Shown here piece by piece: positions 8,887-17,808 of a DNA stretch of 39,286 nucleotides. The stretch comes from an uncultured Gammaproteobacteria bacterium (lineage in GTDB: Bacteria > Pseudomonadota > Gammaproteobacteria > Arenicellales > CAJQKF01), in NCBI GenBank assembly GCA_905478855.1, contig CAJQKF010000150.1, positions 1-39,286 on the forward strand, written 5' to 3'. Positions within the stretch are counted from its first letter, which is position 1. Every line of letters begins with the position of its first letter. A program made the translations under genes and the position numbers. The notes below the pieces were generated by a model, which was not told the DNA's origin, made no database searches, and saw only the letters and a program-made list of their open reading frames with translations.

Positions 8887-10353
8887 TTAAATCTTCATTG
8901 GTTGTTGTGGTGTTGGTAAGGACTTCTTTTGTGCGTTAATAAAACCCATAAGCGTACGTTGTTGAATCGCTGCTACAAAATCGTCACGAATTTGTTGGTA
9001 AGTTGGCTCAAACCAGAGGTTGTTTAACTCGTCCGGATCCGCTTTTATGTTATACAGTTCGCCATCGTCGGCACCGGCATACCAGACAATTTTCCAGTCC
9101 TGGTCTCGACGCATTACAATAAATTGCGCACCAGTCTGTATGTGATCACGGGCTAACTCGGCATACACTACGCCGTCTTCGTTGAGTTCATCGTCGTGCC
9201 TAAGACAGGGCCATAGTGAAGTTGCATCGAAGTCCGTTGGGACCTCAATATTGGCGACATCGAGTAGGGTCGGGGCTAAGGCCATGAGTTCTATCGGGGT
9301 ATCGATAATCTGCTGTCGCTTAATCATTCCTGGCGACCAGAATATCAGCGGTACACGCAACACTGTATCGTACATTGTCCATTTTTGGATATGGCCGTGA
9401 TCACCTAGTGCATCCGCGTGATCAGAGGTAAATACAATAAGAGTGTTATCAAGCTCTGCTTGTTGCTCAAGGGTTGACAGTATCTCGCCAACTTTTTGAT
9501 CAATCATCGAAACATTCGCCGCATAGTGACGACGGATCTTTAATATTCCTTCTGCATCTGGCATATGCTGCCACTGCACTGAATCAAAATTGTAATCAAT
9601 CATATTCTGGCGAAGATCCTTCTGTGCCTGTGGCTGTCTTTGCAATTGATTGCTTGTAACCTCTGGCAAAGGGATGTCGGTATCCGCATACATCTCGAGA
9701 AAGGCTGGTGAGGGATCATATGGAGGGTGCGGGCCAGGAAAGCCGATTTGTAAAAATAATGGCGCATCTGATAAACGATCTTTCAACCACCAATTAACGG
9801 TATTGCCGACGAACATGTCCGAGTGCAGTTGCTCGTCATGTTGCCATGGAAAACAGCCGAGGGCTTGTTGATAGCCCTCTGGATCTGCGATATGACGCTT
9901 ATAGCGTGAGGGTTTGTCGATACCATGGCTCTTTAACGCCTTGTCCCACTCGTCGTAAAAAGCTCTTTTATGCTCGTTAAGAAATAGTGGTCGATCCTTG
10001 TTTTCGACTACGAAGCGTTGATGAAACCCGCCCATTTCATGATACGGGTTTATATGCATTTTGCCGATGTTGACACAGTGATAACCGACATCGGCCATGT
10101 TGCTAACCCAGCTTGGTTGCCATGTTTGAAAATTGTGAAATATACCTGTGTTATGGGGATACTTACCGGCGAAGAGACTCGCTCTTGAGGTAACACAGAC
10201 GGGTGAATTAACAAAGCAATTGCTAAAGGATATTCCTTCGTTTACCAGACGATCGAGATTGGGCGTATGCATCCAAGATGAACCCAGTGCAGCGATCGAA
10301 TCGAAACGTTGTTGGTCCGTCATTATCAAGATAATGTTGGGGCGTTTTGACAT
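8887..10353 (-). CDS. Type I sulfatase of a different subfamily, CVTSR motif
   Basis: This 488-residue alkaline-phosphatase-superfamily sulfatase is not of BetC type. The N-terminus MSKRPNIILIMTDQQRFD gives the metal site at Asp13. The catalytic loop reads C53-V-T-S-R57, with Thr in place of the usual Pro or Ala, so formylglycine maturation could be atypical, although such variants do occur in the S1 sulfatase family. FTSDHADALGDHGH supplies the second metal cluster, and HPPYDPSP resembles many carbohydrate and generic sulfatases. There is no signal peptide. It precedes the BetC-like pair with a 90-base gap and follows the TAXI gene by 68 bases, all on one strand. A phosphonate monoester hydrolase or related activity is an alternative for this subfamily. 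Confidence 0.85.
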   Translation of the reverse strand: MSKRPNIILIMTDQQRFDSIAALGSSWMHTPNLDRLVNEGISFSNCFVNSPVCVTSRASLFAGKYPHNTGIFHNFQTWQPSWVSNMADVGYHCVNIGKMHINPYHEMGGFHQRFVVENKDRPLFLNEHKRAFYDEWDKALKSHGIDKPSRYKRHIADPEGYQQALGCFPWQHDEQLHSDMFVGNTVNWWLKDRLSDAPLFLQIGFPGPHPPYDPSPAFLEMYADTDIPLPEVTSNQLQRQPQAQKDLRQNMIDYNFDSVQWQHMPDAEGILKIRRHYAANVSMIDQKVGEILSTLEQQAELDNTLIVFTSDHADALGDHGHIQKWTMYDTVLRVPLIFWSPGMIKRQQIIDTPIELMALAPTLLDVANIEVPTDFDATSLWPCLRHDDELNEDGVVYAELARDHIQTGAQFIVMRRDQDWKIVWYAGADDGELYNIKADPDELNNLWFEPTYQQIRDDFVAAIQQRTLMGFINAQKKSLPTPQQPMKI

Positions 10354-10421
10354 TTTTAAAACTTAGCAGGCGTATTCGCCAACCCAAAATGGGTCAGCGA
10401 ATTAGTGTGCCTATCAGATCG

Positions 10422-11423
10422 TTAGTTAGCAGAAGTGCGGATTACAAATTCCTCTATACCTGGGACGCCAGCCTCACGGTAGTAGCGCAGTGCACCAGGG
10501 TGCAGGGGCGCGCCAAAGCCATTTAAAACAGTATTTTTATTCACTCGTCCAAACGCTGGGTGCACGGATTTAAGATGATCAAGGTTTGTCATAATAGCCT
10601 TGGTCATTTGATAAACTAACTCGTCTGAAACCTTGGCGGAGATAACCAGTGCATTGCCGAGACCGTAAGACGGTGTATCCGTATCGATGCCGGTATAAGT
10701 TCCCGCAGGTATATTGATACGAAAATAAGGTGGGTACTCGGCGCTAAGATCGTTATAAAACTCATCAGATATCGGTAATAACTTTACTTTTTGCGTAGCA
10801 CTTAGCTTGATTACAGGTGGTAGTGGAAAACTACCGTTCCAAATCGCTGCATCCAGATTACCATCGCCCAACATGTTAGCCATGTTTCCAAGTCGTACCC
10901 TAAAGTCCTTATAATCATCACCGGACGAGAGCCCTAGTTGCCCCATTAAGGCATCCGCATCTAACATGGAAACACCACCAGGTTGGCCCATGCCGACGCG
11001 TTTCCCTTTAAGATCTGCTAGTGTGTTTATCGGGCCACCGTCAAGGGTTATTACATGCATCGCAACGGGTGCGATAGATAGCCAGCTCAAAATTTGACCC
11101 GGTTCTCCACCGGCATAAACTCCTGTCGCTTTATAGGCACCGAAGGACGATAAGGTAGTTGCCATAGATGCCTCAAGGTCGCCTTTATTTAATAATTTGA
11201 CATTGGCAACATAACCTTTGGTTTCCTCTGCGGTAACCTGAACATCTGCAACATTTTTATTAATGATGTCAGCAATCCCAGCGGACCAAGTATAAGCGGT
11301 GCAACCCACTGGGCATGAGCCAATGGAAATTTGTGTCACCGCCTGTGCCTGAGAGATGCTGGTTATGGCCGTTACTGCGGTTATAGCAGTGGCCAGTAAA
11401 GTGTAACGAAGTTTGCTAGTCAT
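10422..11423 (-). CDS. TAXI-family TRAP transporter substrate-binding protein
   Basis: This 333-residue periplasmic binding protein belongs to the TAXI group of tripartite (TRAP) importers. A Sec signal peptide is clear: a basic start, a hydrophobic Ala/Thr-rich core and a likely cleavage after SQAQA near residue 28. The mature part starts with the TAXI pattern (QISIGSC, then TAYTWSAGIADIIN). The segment LADLKGKRVGMGQPGG is the usual conserved ligand-domain motif. An excellent ribosome site, AAGGAG, lies seven bases before the ATG. It is encoded directly after the fused permease gene, with which it forms the transporter. TAXI systems commonly take up carboxylates. In this operon it probably brings in the sulfated or carboxylated substrate, which is an inference from context. 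Confidence 0.92.
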   Translation of the reverse strand: MTSKLRYTLLATAITAVTAITSISQAQAVTQISIGSCPVGCTAYTWSAGIADIINKNVADVQVTAEETKGYVANVKLLNKGDLEASMATTLSSFGAYKATGVYAGGEPGQILSWLSIAPVAMHVITLDGGPINTLADLKGKRVGMGQPGGVSMLDADALMGQLGLSSGDDYKDFRVRLGNMANMLGDGNLDAAIWNGSFPLPPVIKLSATQKVKLLPISDEFYNDLSAEYPPYFRINIPAGTYTGIDTDTPSYGLGNALVISAKVSDELVYQMTKAIMTNLDHLKSVHPAFGRVNKNTVLNGFGAPLHPGALRYYREAGVPGIEEFVIRTSAN

Positions 11424-11544
11424 AGCCTTTCTCCTTATGTGATTTAAATAGTGATCAGTATGTGCAGACTGCGGTCGTACCTGATCTTAACGCCGCTAAA
11501 ATTTATAGTGTTAATTGCTAATCTGATGCATCCGTATTATTGTT

Positions 11545-13419
11545 CTATGAACCGTTATTTTTCGAGTGTCGTCTCCGCAGCCATTGAATGGCACATATAG
11601 CGAATACCAGCAGGGTGCCCAAGGCAGTCCATATAACATCTGGCAACATCAATAAAAGGCCACCTATAAAAATGATCAGTCGTTCAATGATAGAGACTCG
11701 AGTAATTAACCAACCTTGAATAGCAATAGCAATAGCGCCAGCACCGATGCTCGCGCTGATGGCAGCTAACACGATAGTCGTTAGATCGCCAAAGCCGAGC
11801 AGTGCAGGGTTGATAACAAAGAAAAATGGCACAATAAAGGCCGCAATACCGAATTGCACAGCGGTCACGGCGATACGAAAGGGATTGGCTTCTGCCAAAC
11901 TCGCTGCTGCATAGGCAGCTAATGCCACCGGCGGTGTTATTGATGACAACATCGCACCGTAAAATACAAACAGGTGCGCGGCTAATAACTCAACACCGAG
12001 ATCAACCAGGGCCGGTGCCACTAGTGTAGAAACGAGGATGTAGGCAGCAGCGGTGGGTAACCCCATACCGAGGAGTAGTGATGCGATCAGAGTCAGTAGT
12101 AACGCCACCACCAGATTGTCGCCAGCTACTGCAACAATTAGGGAGCTGAACTTCAAGCCGAGTCCGGTTAAGGTGATAACGCCGATTATAATCCCCGCGG
12201 TAGCGCAGGCTACCGCAACCGGCAGCAGTGCATTAACACCATCGATAAAACTTCCAATCAGCTTGCGTGGTGTTAGCCAGGTAGTGCGCTTTGCATAGCT
12301 GACAACTATGGTGGTAACAATGGCCCAGAAGGATGCGTACATCACTGAATAACCGGCAATTAGCATATAGGCAAATACCGGTAATGATAACAGCAGATGA
12401 CCACCCTTAAGTATGGTTGGAATGAACCTTGGCAATTCGTCGCTGGTCAAAACTGGAATATTATTCTTAACCGCCTCAAGATGGACTACGGCAAATAACA
12501 CGATGTAATAAAGTGCCGCCGGTAAAATTGCGGCTCCAGCAATCTCCAGATACGGCGTTTCAGTAAGATCCGCCATAATAAAGGCAGCGGCACCCATTAC
12601 AGGCGGCATTAATTGGCCACCAGTCGAGGCCACGGCTTCGATAGCACCCGCTACATGTGGACGATAACCGTTACGCTTCATTAGCGGAATACTAATTGTG
12701 CCCGTAGTTAATACATTGGCTACTGCAGTGCCGGATATCATGCCCATTAGACTACTACCGACCACTGCGGCCTTAGCTGGGCCGCCGCGTGAACGCCCGG
12801 TAGCACCGGTGGCGATATCCATTAACACACGTCCGGCACCGGAGCGTTCGAGCATGGCGCCAAAAATAACAATCAAAATAACGAAAGTGGCACTAACACC
12901 TAGCGGTGTGCCAAATATCCCTCCACCACCAAGGTAGAGATGACTGATTACACGATCTAAGGAATAGCCACGGTGATTTAACAGGCCAGGAAGCTGTGGG
13001 CCGAGAAACGCATAGCCAAGAAAAATAATTGCAAGAATTACAATTGGCCAGCCGATAGTGCGGCGGGTGGCTTCAAGTAGTGTGATAATACAGATCATAC
13101 CGAACCAAAACTCGAGCTCGGTAAGCTCTCCCCAACGAGCGGATATTGCCTCAAAAAATACAACTTGATAGAGCAGCACACCAACACCTGCAAACAATAA
13201 GACAACATCGAAGACAATGTGTGGAATCCGTAGTGTGTGATGATTTAACGCCCCGTGACTGGTGTAGATAAGAAATAATACAAGGCCGAGATGAAAGCTT
13301 CTCTGAATCATGTCTGAAAACACGCCGAAGAAGGCGGAGTACAAACTAAATAGCGCTAGCACAATTGCGACCAGTTGGCGGCAACGATATAACCAGGCGG
13401 TCTCAGCTACGGTTGTCAC
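11545..13419 (-). CDS. TRAP transporter fused permease (DctQ-DctM type)
   Basis: This 624-residue inner-membrane protein is nearly all hydrophobic segments. The N-terminal part (about 1-135) corresponds to the small DctQ-like subunit. The remainder is the large DctM-type permease, with the family motifs GGxGGxFG-like (LGGGGIFGTPLG), MISGTAVANVLTTG, GGQLMPPVMGAAAFIM and GMGLPTAAAYIL. Fused permeases are typical partners of TAXI binding proteins, and the TAXI gene follows at once. Translation starts at a GTG (13419) that overlaps the ROK gene stop in a GTGA, so the two are translationally coupled. Energy would come from an ion gradient, as in the family. The C-terminus is a short basic tail. 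Confidence 0.92.
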   Translation of the reverse strand: MTTVAETAWLYRCRQLVAIVLALFSLYSAFFGVFSDMIQRSFHLGLVLFLIYTSHGALNHHTLRIPHIVFDVVLLFAGVGVLLYQVVFFEAISARWGELTELEFWFGMICIITLLEATRRTIGWPIVILAIIFLGYAFLGPQLPGLLNHRGYSLDRVISHLYLGGGGIFGTPLGVSATFVILIVIFGAMLERSGAGRVLMDIATGATGRSRGGPAKAAVVGSSLMGMISGTAVANVLTTGTISIPLMKRNGYRPHVAGAIEAVASTGGQLMPPVMGAAAFIMADLTETPYLEIAGAAILPAALYYIVLFAVVHLEAVKNNIPVLTSDELPRFIPTILKGGHLLLSLPVFAYMLIAGYSVMYASFWAIVTTIVVSYAKRTTWLTPRKLIGSFIDGVNALLPVAVACATAGIIIGVITLTGLGLKFSSLIVAVAGDNLVVALLLTLIASLLLGMGLPTAAAYILVSTLVAPALVDLGVELLAAHLFVFYGAMLSSITPPVALAAYAAASLAEANPFRIAVTAVQFGIAAFIVPFFFVINPALLGFGDLTTIVLAAISASIGAGAIAIAIQGWLITRVSIIERLIIFIGGLLLMLPDVIWTALGTLLVFAICAIQWLRRRHSKNNGS

Positions 13420-14675
13420 GTTATTTGTACCTCATTTATAGTAGATTCTGGACTGTGTAGTGCGTCGATGTTCAGCCCGGGCGATAGTAAAAACTTATCC
13501 AGAGCCAGAAATCCTGCAGCGGTAAGGGATGCGGTTGCGCCAATGATTAATTCAGGAACTTTTTGCAGTTGGCGTGGGGATGTTTCGTGCCAAGCGGACC
13601 GACAACCAGCGACATAGGCCGTTGAATTTGCCATTTTCCCAGCCAAGACAATTGCCTCCGGATCGATAATAAGTGCCACATTTCTTAATCCGCGTCCAAG
13701 CTGTATACCGGCTTTATACAGTTCTTTGCCTTCTGGAGTGGTGGTGTCTGGATTCTTGGCGAGTAACGCTGTTAAGGTGTCGGCATACATTTCGATTCGG
13801 TCTGTACGAAAGGTATGTGAATCAAGCAATGCGAGATTTGCCAGCACTGACCATCCAGAAGCATGCGCATTTAGACAATCCGATGCACCGCAGGAACATA
13901 TGAGTTGGCTCGGACCTGCAGGTAAATGTCCAATATAGCCAGCGGAATGGTTGGCGCCACGGACCAGACTACCTTGATGGGTAAAACTACCCCCACAGGT
14001 AACACTCGCATGCACCAGAAAAAGGTCTCCGTTTATGTCATGTTTAGCGGTTGCTTGTTCGGCGAGATTTATTGCATCGGCAATATTCTCAGCAATTACC
14101 GGCAGTCCTGTGCGTGCCGAGATGTGGCGGCCTAATTCAATTTCATGCCAACCAAGATAGGGTGCTCGTAACAAGTTACCGGTAGAGCTTTGCACAAAGC
14201 CAGCGATCGCAATACCAATGCCAAGTATACGGCCTGTGTCTATGTGTGCCTGATTAATAAGATCGATTATCACATCACTGGCACTGTCTATGGTTTGTTC
14301 GGCATTTAGAATATTATCAAAGGAGATGCGTCGGTTGAGCAGCGGCATACCGTTGGCATCCATCAGTGCGACTTCATGTCCAAAAGCTGAAATAACTAGT
14401 CCAACGACAAAAGAGCCGGATGAATTAATTTGTAAATTGGTTCGTCGTCGGCCGGGTGCGCCTTTGCGATCACGCTTGCCTATCTCCTCGATTAAGCCGA
14501 CCTCAAGTAATTCTCGAACGATGCGGGTAATCGCCATCGCGGATAGGTTAGATTCTTCTGCCAATTCAGCCCGTGACACATTCTCACTGGAAAATAAGCG
14601 TCGCATTACCAAGCTGCGATGAACGCGACGTAGATCACTTGGTATTTTTGTTTGAGATATTGTATTAATAACCAT
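13416..14675 (-). CDS. ROK-family transcriptional regulator (NagC/XylR-like)
   Basis: This 419-residue regulator probably controls the downstream sulfatase operon. Residues about 20-80 form a winged helix-turn-helix (SRAELAEESNLSAMAITRIV), followed by the linker GAPGRR. The rest is the ROK kinase-like fold. The usual phosphate-binding DxGxT is not present at its expected place (VVGLVISAFGHEV), which suggests a sensor rather than a kinase. The zinc-binding loop CSCGASDC is conserved, although the following Glu of the consensus is replaced. It is the first gene of the minus-strand unit and its stop overlaps the TRAP permease start. ROK regulators usually sense sugars or sugar derivatives, which hints that the imported compound is sugar-like. 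The promoter and operator should lie in 14676-14865, but I could not fix them. Confidence 0.9.
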   Translation of the reverse strand: MVINTISQTKIPSDLRRVHRSLVMRRLFSSENVSRAELAEESNLSAMAITRIVRELLEVGLIEEIGKRDRKGAPGRRRTNLQINSSGSFVVGLVISAFGHEVALMDANGMPLLNRRISFDNILNAEQTIDSASDVIIDLINQAHIDTGRILGIGIAIAGFVQSSTGNLLRAPYLGWHEIELGRHISARTGLPVIAENIADAINLAEQATAKHDINGDLFLVHASVTCGGSFTHQGSLVRGANHSAGYIGHLPAGPSQLICSCGASDCLNAHASGWSVLANLALLDSHTFRTDRIEMYADTLTALLAKNPDTTTPEGKELYKAGIQLGRGLRNVALIIDPEAIVLAGKMANSTAYVAGCRSAWHETSPRQLQKVPELIIGATASLTAAGFLALDKFLLSPGLNIDALHSPESTINEVQIT

Positions 14676-14865
14676 CTGTTAGTTATTAAATAGATATTCA
14701 ATCCGAGTGTCAACTAGTTTTGATTTGATGAGTGGCGATGGTATTACTCCATCAGTTAACATCAGTGACGGGGATACTCACGCATCTGGGTTATGTTGCG
14801 TCAAGATGCAGGAAGTGCGCACTAACCCCAATTACGGCATTTTGATTGACAGGGGCCTAAAGCGC

Positions 14866-16482
14866 CTAATTGAGATTAAATCCCCGATAACCCATGTCGG
14901 CGACGTCATCGCAAATATCGCGATAGGTTGCCATTCCACCAACATAGGGCATGAAGACTCTAGGTTTACCTGGGATATTGGCACCGACATACCAAGAATT
15001 CGCCTGAGGATATAAAGTCGTTTGAGCGACGGCTTCTACCTGTTTAACCCATGTAGATTCGGCTTCAGGAGATGCTTCGATTACGGATTTATTTGATTCT
15101 CGAAGATGACATAAACAGTCGACAATCCAATCAACATGCTGTTCGATGGCGACCATCATATTGGTGAGTACCGATGGGCTTCCCGGTCCGGTAATTGTGA
15201 AGAGATTGGGAAATCCGGATATGCTCAGCCCGAGGTAGGATACTGGGCCACTTGCCCATTTATCGGCTAGACTCTGATCGTCTGTTCCGCGAATATCTAT
15301 TTTCGTTAGTGCGCCGGTCATTGCATCAAAGCCAGTCGCAAAAACAATCGCATCAAATTGATATTCAACATTATTGTGATTAAGCCCTTGTGCTGTGATA
15401 GATGAAATCGGCGCTTTACTCATATCGATCAGTGTAACGTTATCGCGATTGAAGGTTTCATAATAATCGGTATCCACGCATAGCCGTTTTGTACCGAATG
15501 GATGGTTACGTGGGCATAGCAATTCTGCTATTTCCGGGTCATCGACACGTTGACGAATTTTATTATGTACAAACTCGGCCGCTATCTTATTGGCTTTTTC
15601 ATCAGTAACCAGATCTGTAAAGGCTGCTTGTAAGTTAAACGCACCTTGCCCCCAACGACGCTCAAGCTCGGCTTGTTGTTCTTGGGCCGAATAATTAAAA
15701 ACCGAATGCGGTGTCTCTTCGTAAATATCGCCGGATTCGGAGTGTCGAGCCATTTCACGAATGTTGGAGTAGTCTTCCTTCCACTGCTTTTCTTCATTAG
15801 CGGTTAAAGGACTCTGCCAGGCGGGTGTACTAAAATTGGGTGTGCGCTGGAAAACTGTGAGATGTTTTGCCTGTTTTGCGATCATTGGAATGGATTGAAT
15901 ACCGCTTGAACCTGTGCCAATAACGGCAACTTTTTGATCAGTGAAGTCAACCGTATCATGTGGCCATGCACCGGTGTGATAAACATCGCCACTAAATGTG
16001 TCGATTCTATTGATGACCGGCATGCGGGGTACTGATAGACAGCCCGTCGCAAAGATACAAAAGCGAGCGCGATATTGTGTGGCGTTATCGGCTGTTAGAA
16101 GCCAGCTACTGTCTTCTTCAACGAAATGTGCCCGCTCGATGCGCGTGTTAAATTGCATGTTTCGCTCGAGATCAAATCGATTTACCACGTGATTTACATA
16201 TTTTAGGATCTCAGGCTGCCGAGCGTAGCGTTCGGACCAGTGCCAGTCTTGCTGTAGCTTATCATCGAAAGAGTAGGAGTAAACCATACTCTGAATATCG
16301 CAACGGGCTCCGGGATAGCGATTCCAGAACCAGGTGCCACCGGGCGCAGAAGCGGCTTCTAGTAAAGCGACTGAAAATCCAAGAGAGCGTAATTTATGGA
16401 GTGCATAAATGCCGGAAAATCCAGCGCCAACAATAATGGCATCATAGTGAGAAGTTGTGTAACTGGAATCAGATGCGTGCAT
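14866..16482 (-). CDS. Flavin-containing monooxygenase, Baeyer-Villiger type
   Basis: This 538-residue FAD/NADPH enzyme resembles cyclohexanone- and phenylacetone-type Baeyer-Villiger monooxygenases, which insert oxygen next to a ketone. The FAD Rossmann motif is VGAGFSGIYALHKL (from about residue 18), followed by GGTWFWNRYPGARCD, the classical BVMO stretch. The BVMO fingerprint FSGDVYHTGAWPHD is complete, and the NADPH Rossmann motif VIGTGSSGIQSIPMIA follows it. The C-terminal NLFTITGPGSPS segment is also conserved. It is divergent from phnD and 190 bases upstream of the ROK gene on the same strand, so it probably has its own promoter. The substrate cannot be inferred from the context. Confidence 0.92.
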   Translation of the reverse strand: MHASDSSYTTSHYDAIIVGAGFSGIYALHKLRSLGFSVALLEAASAPGGTWFWNRYPGARCDIQSMVYSYSFDDKLQQDWHWSERYARQPEILKYVNHVVNRFDLERNMQFNTRIERAHFVEEDSSWLLTADNATQYRARFCIFATGCLSVPRMPVINRIDTFSGDVYHTGAWPHDTVDFTDQKVAVIGTGSSGIQSIPMIAKQAKHLTVFQRTPNFSTPAWQSPLTANEEKQWKEDYSNIREMARHSESGDIYEETPHSVFNYSAQEQQAELERRWGQGAFNLQAAFTDLVTDEKANKIAAEFVHNKIRQRVDDPEIAELLCPRNHPFGTKRLCVDTDYYETFNRDNVTLIDMSKAPISSITAQGLNHNNVEYQFDAIVFATGFDAMTGALTKIDIRGTDDQSLADKWASGPVSYLGLSISGFPNLFTITGPGSPSVLTNMMVAIEQHVDWIVDCLCHLRESNKSVIEASPEAESTWVKQVEAVAQTTLYPQANSWYVGANIPGKPRVFMPYVGGMATYRDICDDVADMGYRGFNLN

Positions 16483-16523
16483 TAGCTGTACCTATTGGCC
16501 GAACGATTATTCAATTCGGCGAT

Positions 16524-16529
16524 AGTATA
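16524..16529 (-). promoter_or_regulatory. Possible -10 box for the flavin monooxygenase gene
   Basis: On the minus strand, TATACT lies 41 bases upstream of the ATG at 16482 and matches the sigma70 -10 consensus well. A weak -35 (TTCAGG) sits 18 bases further upstream. The box is inside a short AGTATACT palindrome that could also be an operator. This is a motif reading only. Confidence 0.3.
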
Positions 16530-16655
16530 CTGATTATCCCTCAAGCGCCTGAACTCTAAATAATTAGGGGAATCTGACCAGGAAGTTTCTGAGAAACGTC
16601 CCGATACTTTAAAAAGTACGCGTAAGTACACCTATTGCATCAACGTAGTCGAGCC

Positions 16656-16671
16656 GTCATACTCAAATGAC
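16656..16671. promoter_or_regulatory. Inverted repeat upstream of phnD, possible operator
   Basis: GTCAT-N6-ATGAC is a perfect five-base-pair inverted repeat about 70 bases upstream of the phnD start, just before a TATAGT (16704-16709) that could be its -10 box. It contains TGTCAT-like halves, but not the direct-repeat spacing of a Pho box. Its role as an operator is speculative. Confidence 0.25.
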
Positions 16672-16742
16672 TTCGATGGCGCAATGAGCTTTTAAAAAAC
16701 CTATATAGTAGCCGTCGATTCCATCTGAACTAGGGAGATATC

Positions 16743-17720
16743 ATGACTAAATTTATTGCGAATTCCGCAAAATTATTTGTACTGCTGTTTATTTTCACAT
16801 TGGGCAATACGGCTTTTGCGGCAGAATGTCCAAGAGGTACGCTTGATAAACAATTTTGTGACCGCGATGGTAACTTAACAGCAGACTTGCCGACCGATCC
16901 GTCAGAATGGGTCGACCCAGATGCACTGATTTTTGCCTATACACCAGTCGAGGATCCAGCAGTTTATAAATCTGTCTGGGCTGGCTTTATCGACCATATG
17001 TCGGCAGTTACGGGTAAGAAGGTCGTATTCTTCTCTGTTCAGTCCAATGCCGCTCAATTGGAGGCTATGCGCTCAGGACGACTGCATGTAGCTGGCTTTA
17101 ATACAGGCTCTAATCCGATTGCGGTAAGTTGCGCTGGATTTGTTCCTTTTGCAATGATGGCGTCACCTGACGGTTCATACGGCTATGAAATGGAGATCAT
17201 CGTGCCTGATGATAGCGATATTATGTCGCCTGCCGATATTAAGGGACGTACATTAACGTTCACGTCTCCAACATCGAATTCGGGTAACAAGGCTCCTTCG
17301 GCATTATTAAAATCTGAATTTGGACTCGTTAAAGATGTCGATTTTGAAACAAATTTCTCTGGAAAACACGATAATTCAGTTCTTGGTATTGCCAATAAAG
17401 ATTATGAAGTTGCGCCGGTCGCCAATTCGGTTATGGGCCGAATGATCAAGCGTGAGGCCGTTGACCCGAGTAAAATTCGCAGCATTTACAAATCACAAAC
17501 TTTTCCAACGACCGGTTTTGGGCACGCGCATAATCTAGATCCGACTTTGGCAGCTAAGGTTCGTCAAGCTTTCTTCACTTTTGAATGGGAAGGTTCAGCC
17601 TTGAAGGCAGAGTTCGAGAAATCCGGCGAAGGTAAATTCGTCTCTATCGCGCACAAGTATGATTGGGATGTTATCCGCAAAATTGATACGGCCAACGGTG
17701 TCGAATACTCCTGCAAATAA
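16743..17720 (+). CDS. phnD: Phosphonate/phosphite/phosphate-type ABC transporter binding protein (PhnD)
   Basis: This 325-residue periplasmic binding protein has a signal peptide of about 24 residues ending at AFAA. The mature part follows the PhnD family: FAYTPVEDP at the start of lobe one, SVQSNAAQLEAMRSGRLHVAGF, then the anion-binding TFTSPTSNSGNKAPSALL stretch rich in Ser and Thr near residues 175-190. AGGGAG lies five bases before the ATG. It heads a plus-strand operon with phnC and two phnE genes. Members of this family bind phosphonates, phosphite, hypophosphite or phosphate. No C-P lyase, phosphonatase or phosphite dehydrogenase gene is in the window, so the ligand is not decided. 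Confidence 0.9.
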   Translation: MTKFIANSAKLFVLLFIFTLGNTAFAAECPRGTLDKQFCDRDGNLTADLPTDPSEWVDPDALIFAYTPVEDPAVYKSVWAGFIDHMSAVTGKKVVFFSVQSNAAQLEAMRSGRLHVAGFNTGSNPIAVSCAGFVPFAMMASPDGSYGYEMEIIVPDDSDIMSPADIKGRTLTFTSPTSNSGNKAPSALLKSEFGLVKDVDFETNFSGKHDNSVLGIANKDYEVAPVANSVMGRMIKREAVDPSKIRSIYKSQTFPTTGFGHAHNLDPTLAAKVRQAFFTFEWEGSALKAEFEKSGEGKFVSIAHKYDWDVIRKIDTANGVEYSCK

Positions 17721-17730
17721 ATCCATCTCG

Positions 17731-17763
17731 GCAGGGTGAGCCATAGTTTCTGGCTCACCCTGC
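17731..17763 (+). terminator. Strong hairpin between phnD and phnC
   Basis: The arms GCAGGGTGAGCCA and TGGCTCACCCTGC are perfect complements of 13 bases around a seven-base loop, starting 10 bases after the phnD stop. It is not followed by a T-run, so it is more likely a partial terminator or an RNA-stabilising stem that keeps binding-protein mRNA in excess over the permease mRNA, as known for other ABC importers. Confidence 0.7.
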
Positions 17764-17808
17764 TTGAAAATGTGACTGTTTTATAAAACAAATATTATAA
17801 ATTAAGCG

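Noticed and set aside
14676..14865. Specific ROK operator or riboswitch before the regulator gene
   Set aside because: The AT-rich sequence near the start has TTATTAAATA-like stretches, but no clear palindrome or promoter pair that I could defend.
16650..16680. Pho box upstream of phnD
   Set aside because: GTCAT elements occur, but as an inverted repeat and not in the direct 11-base spacing of PhoB sites.
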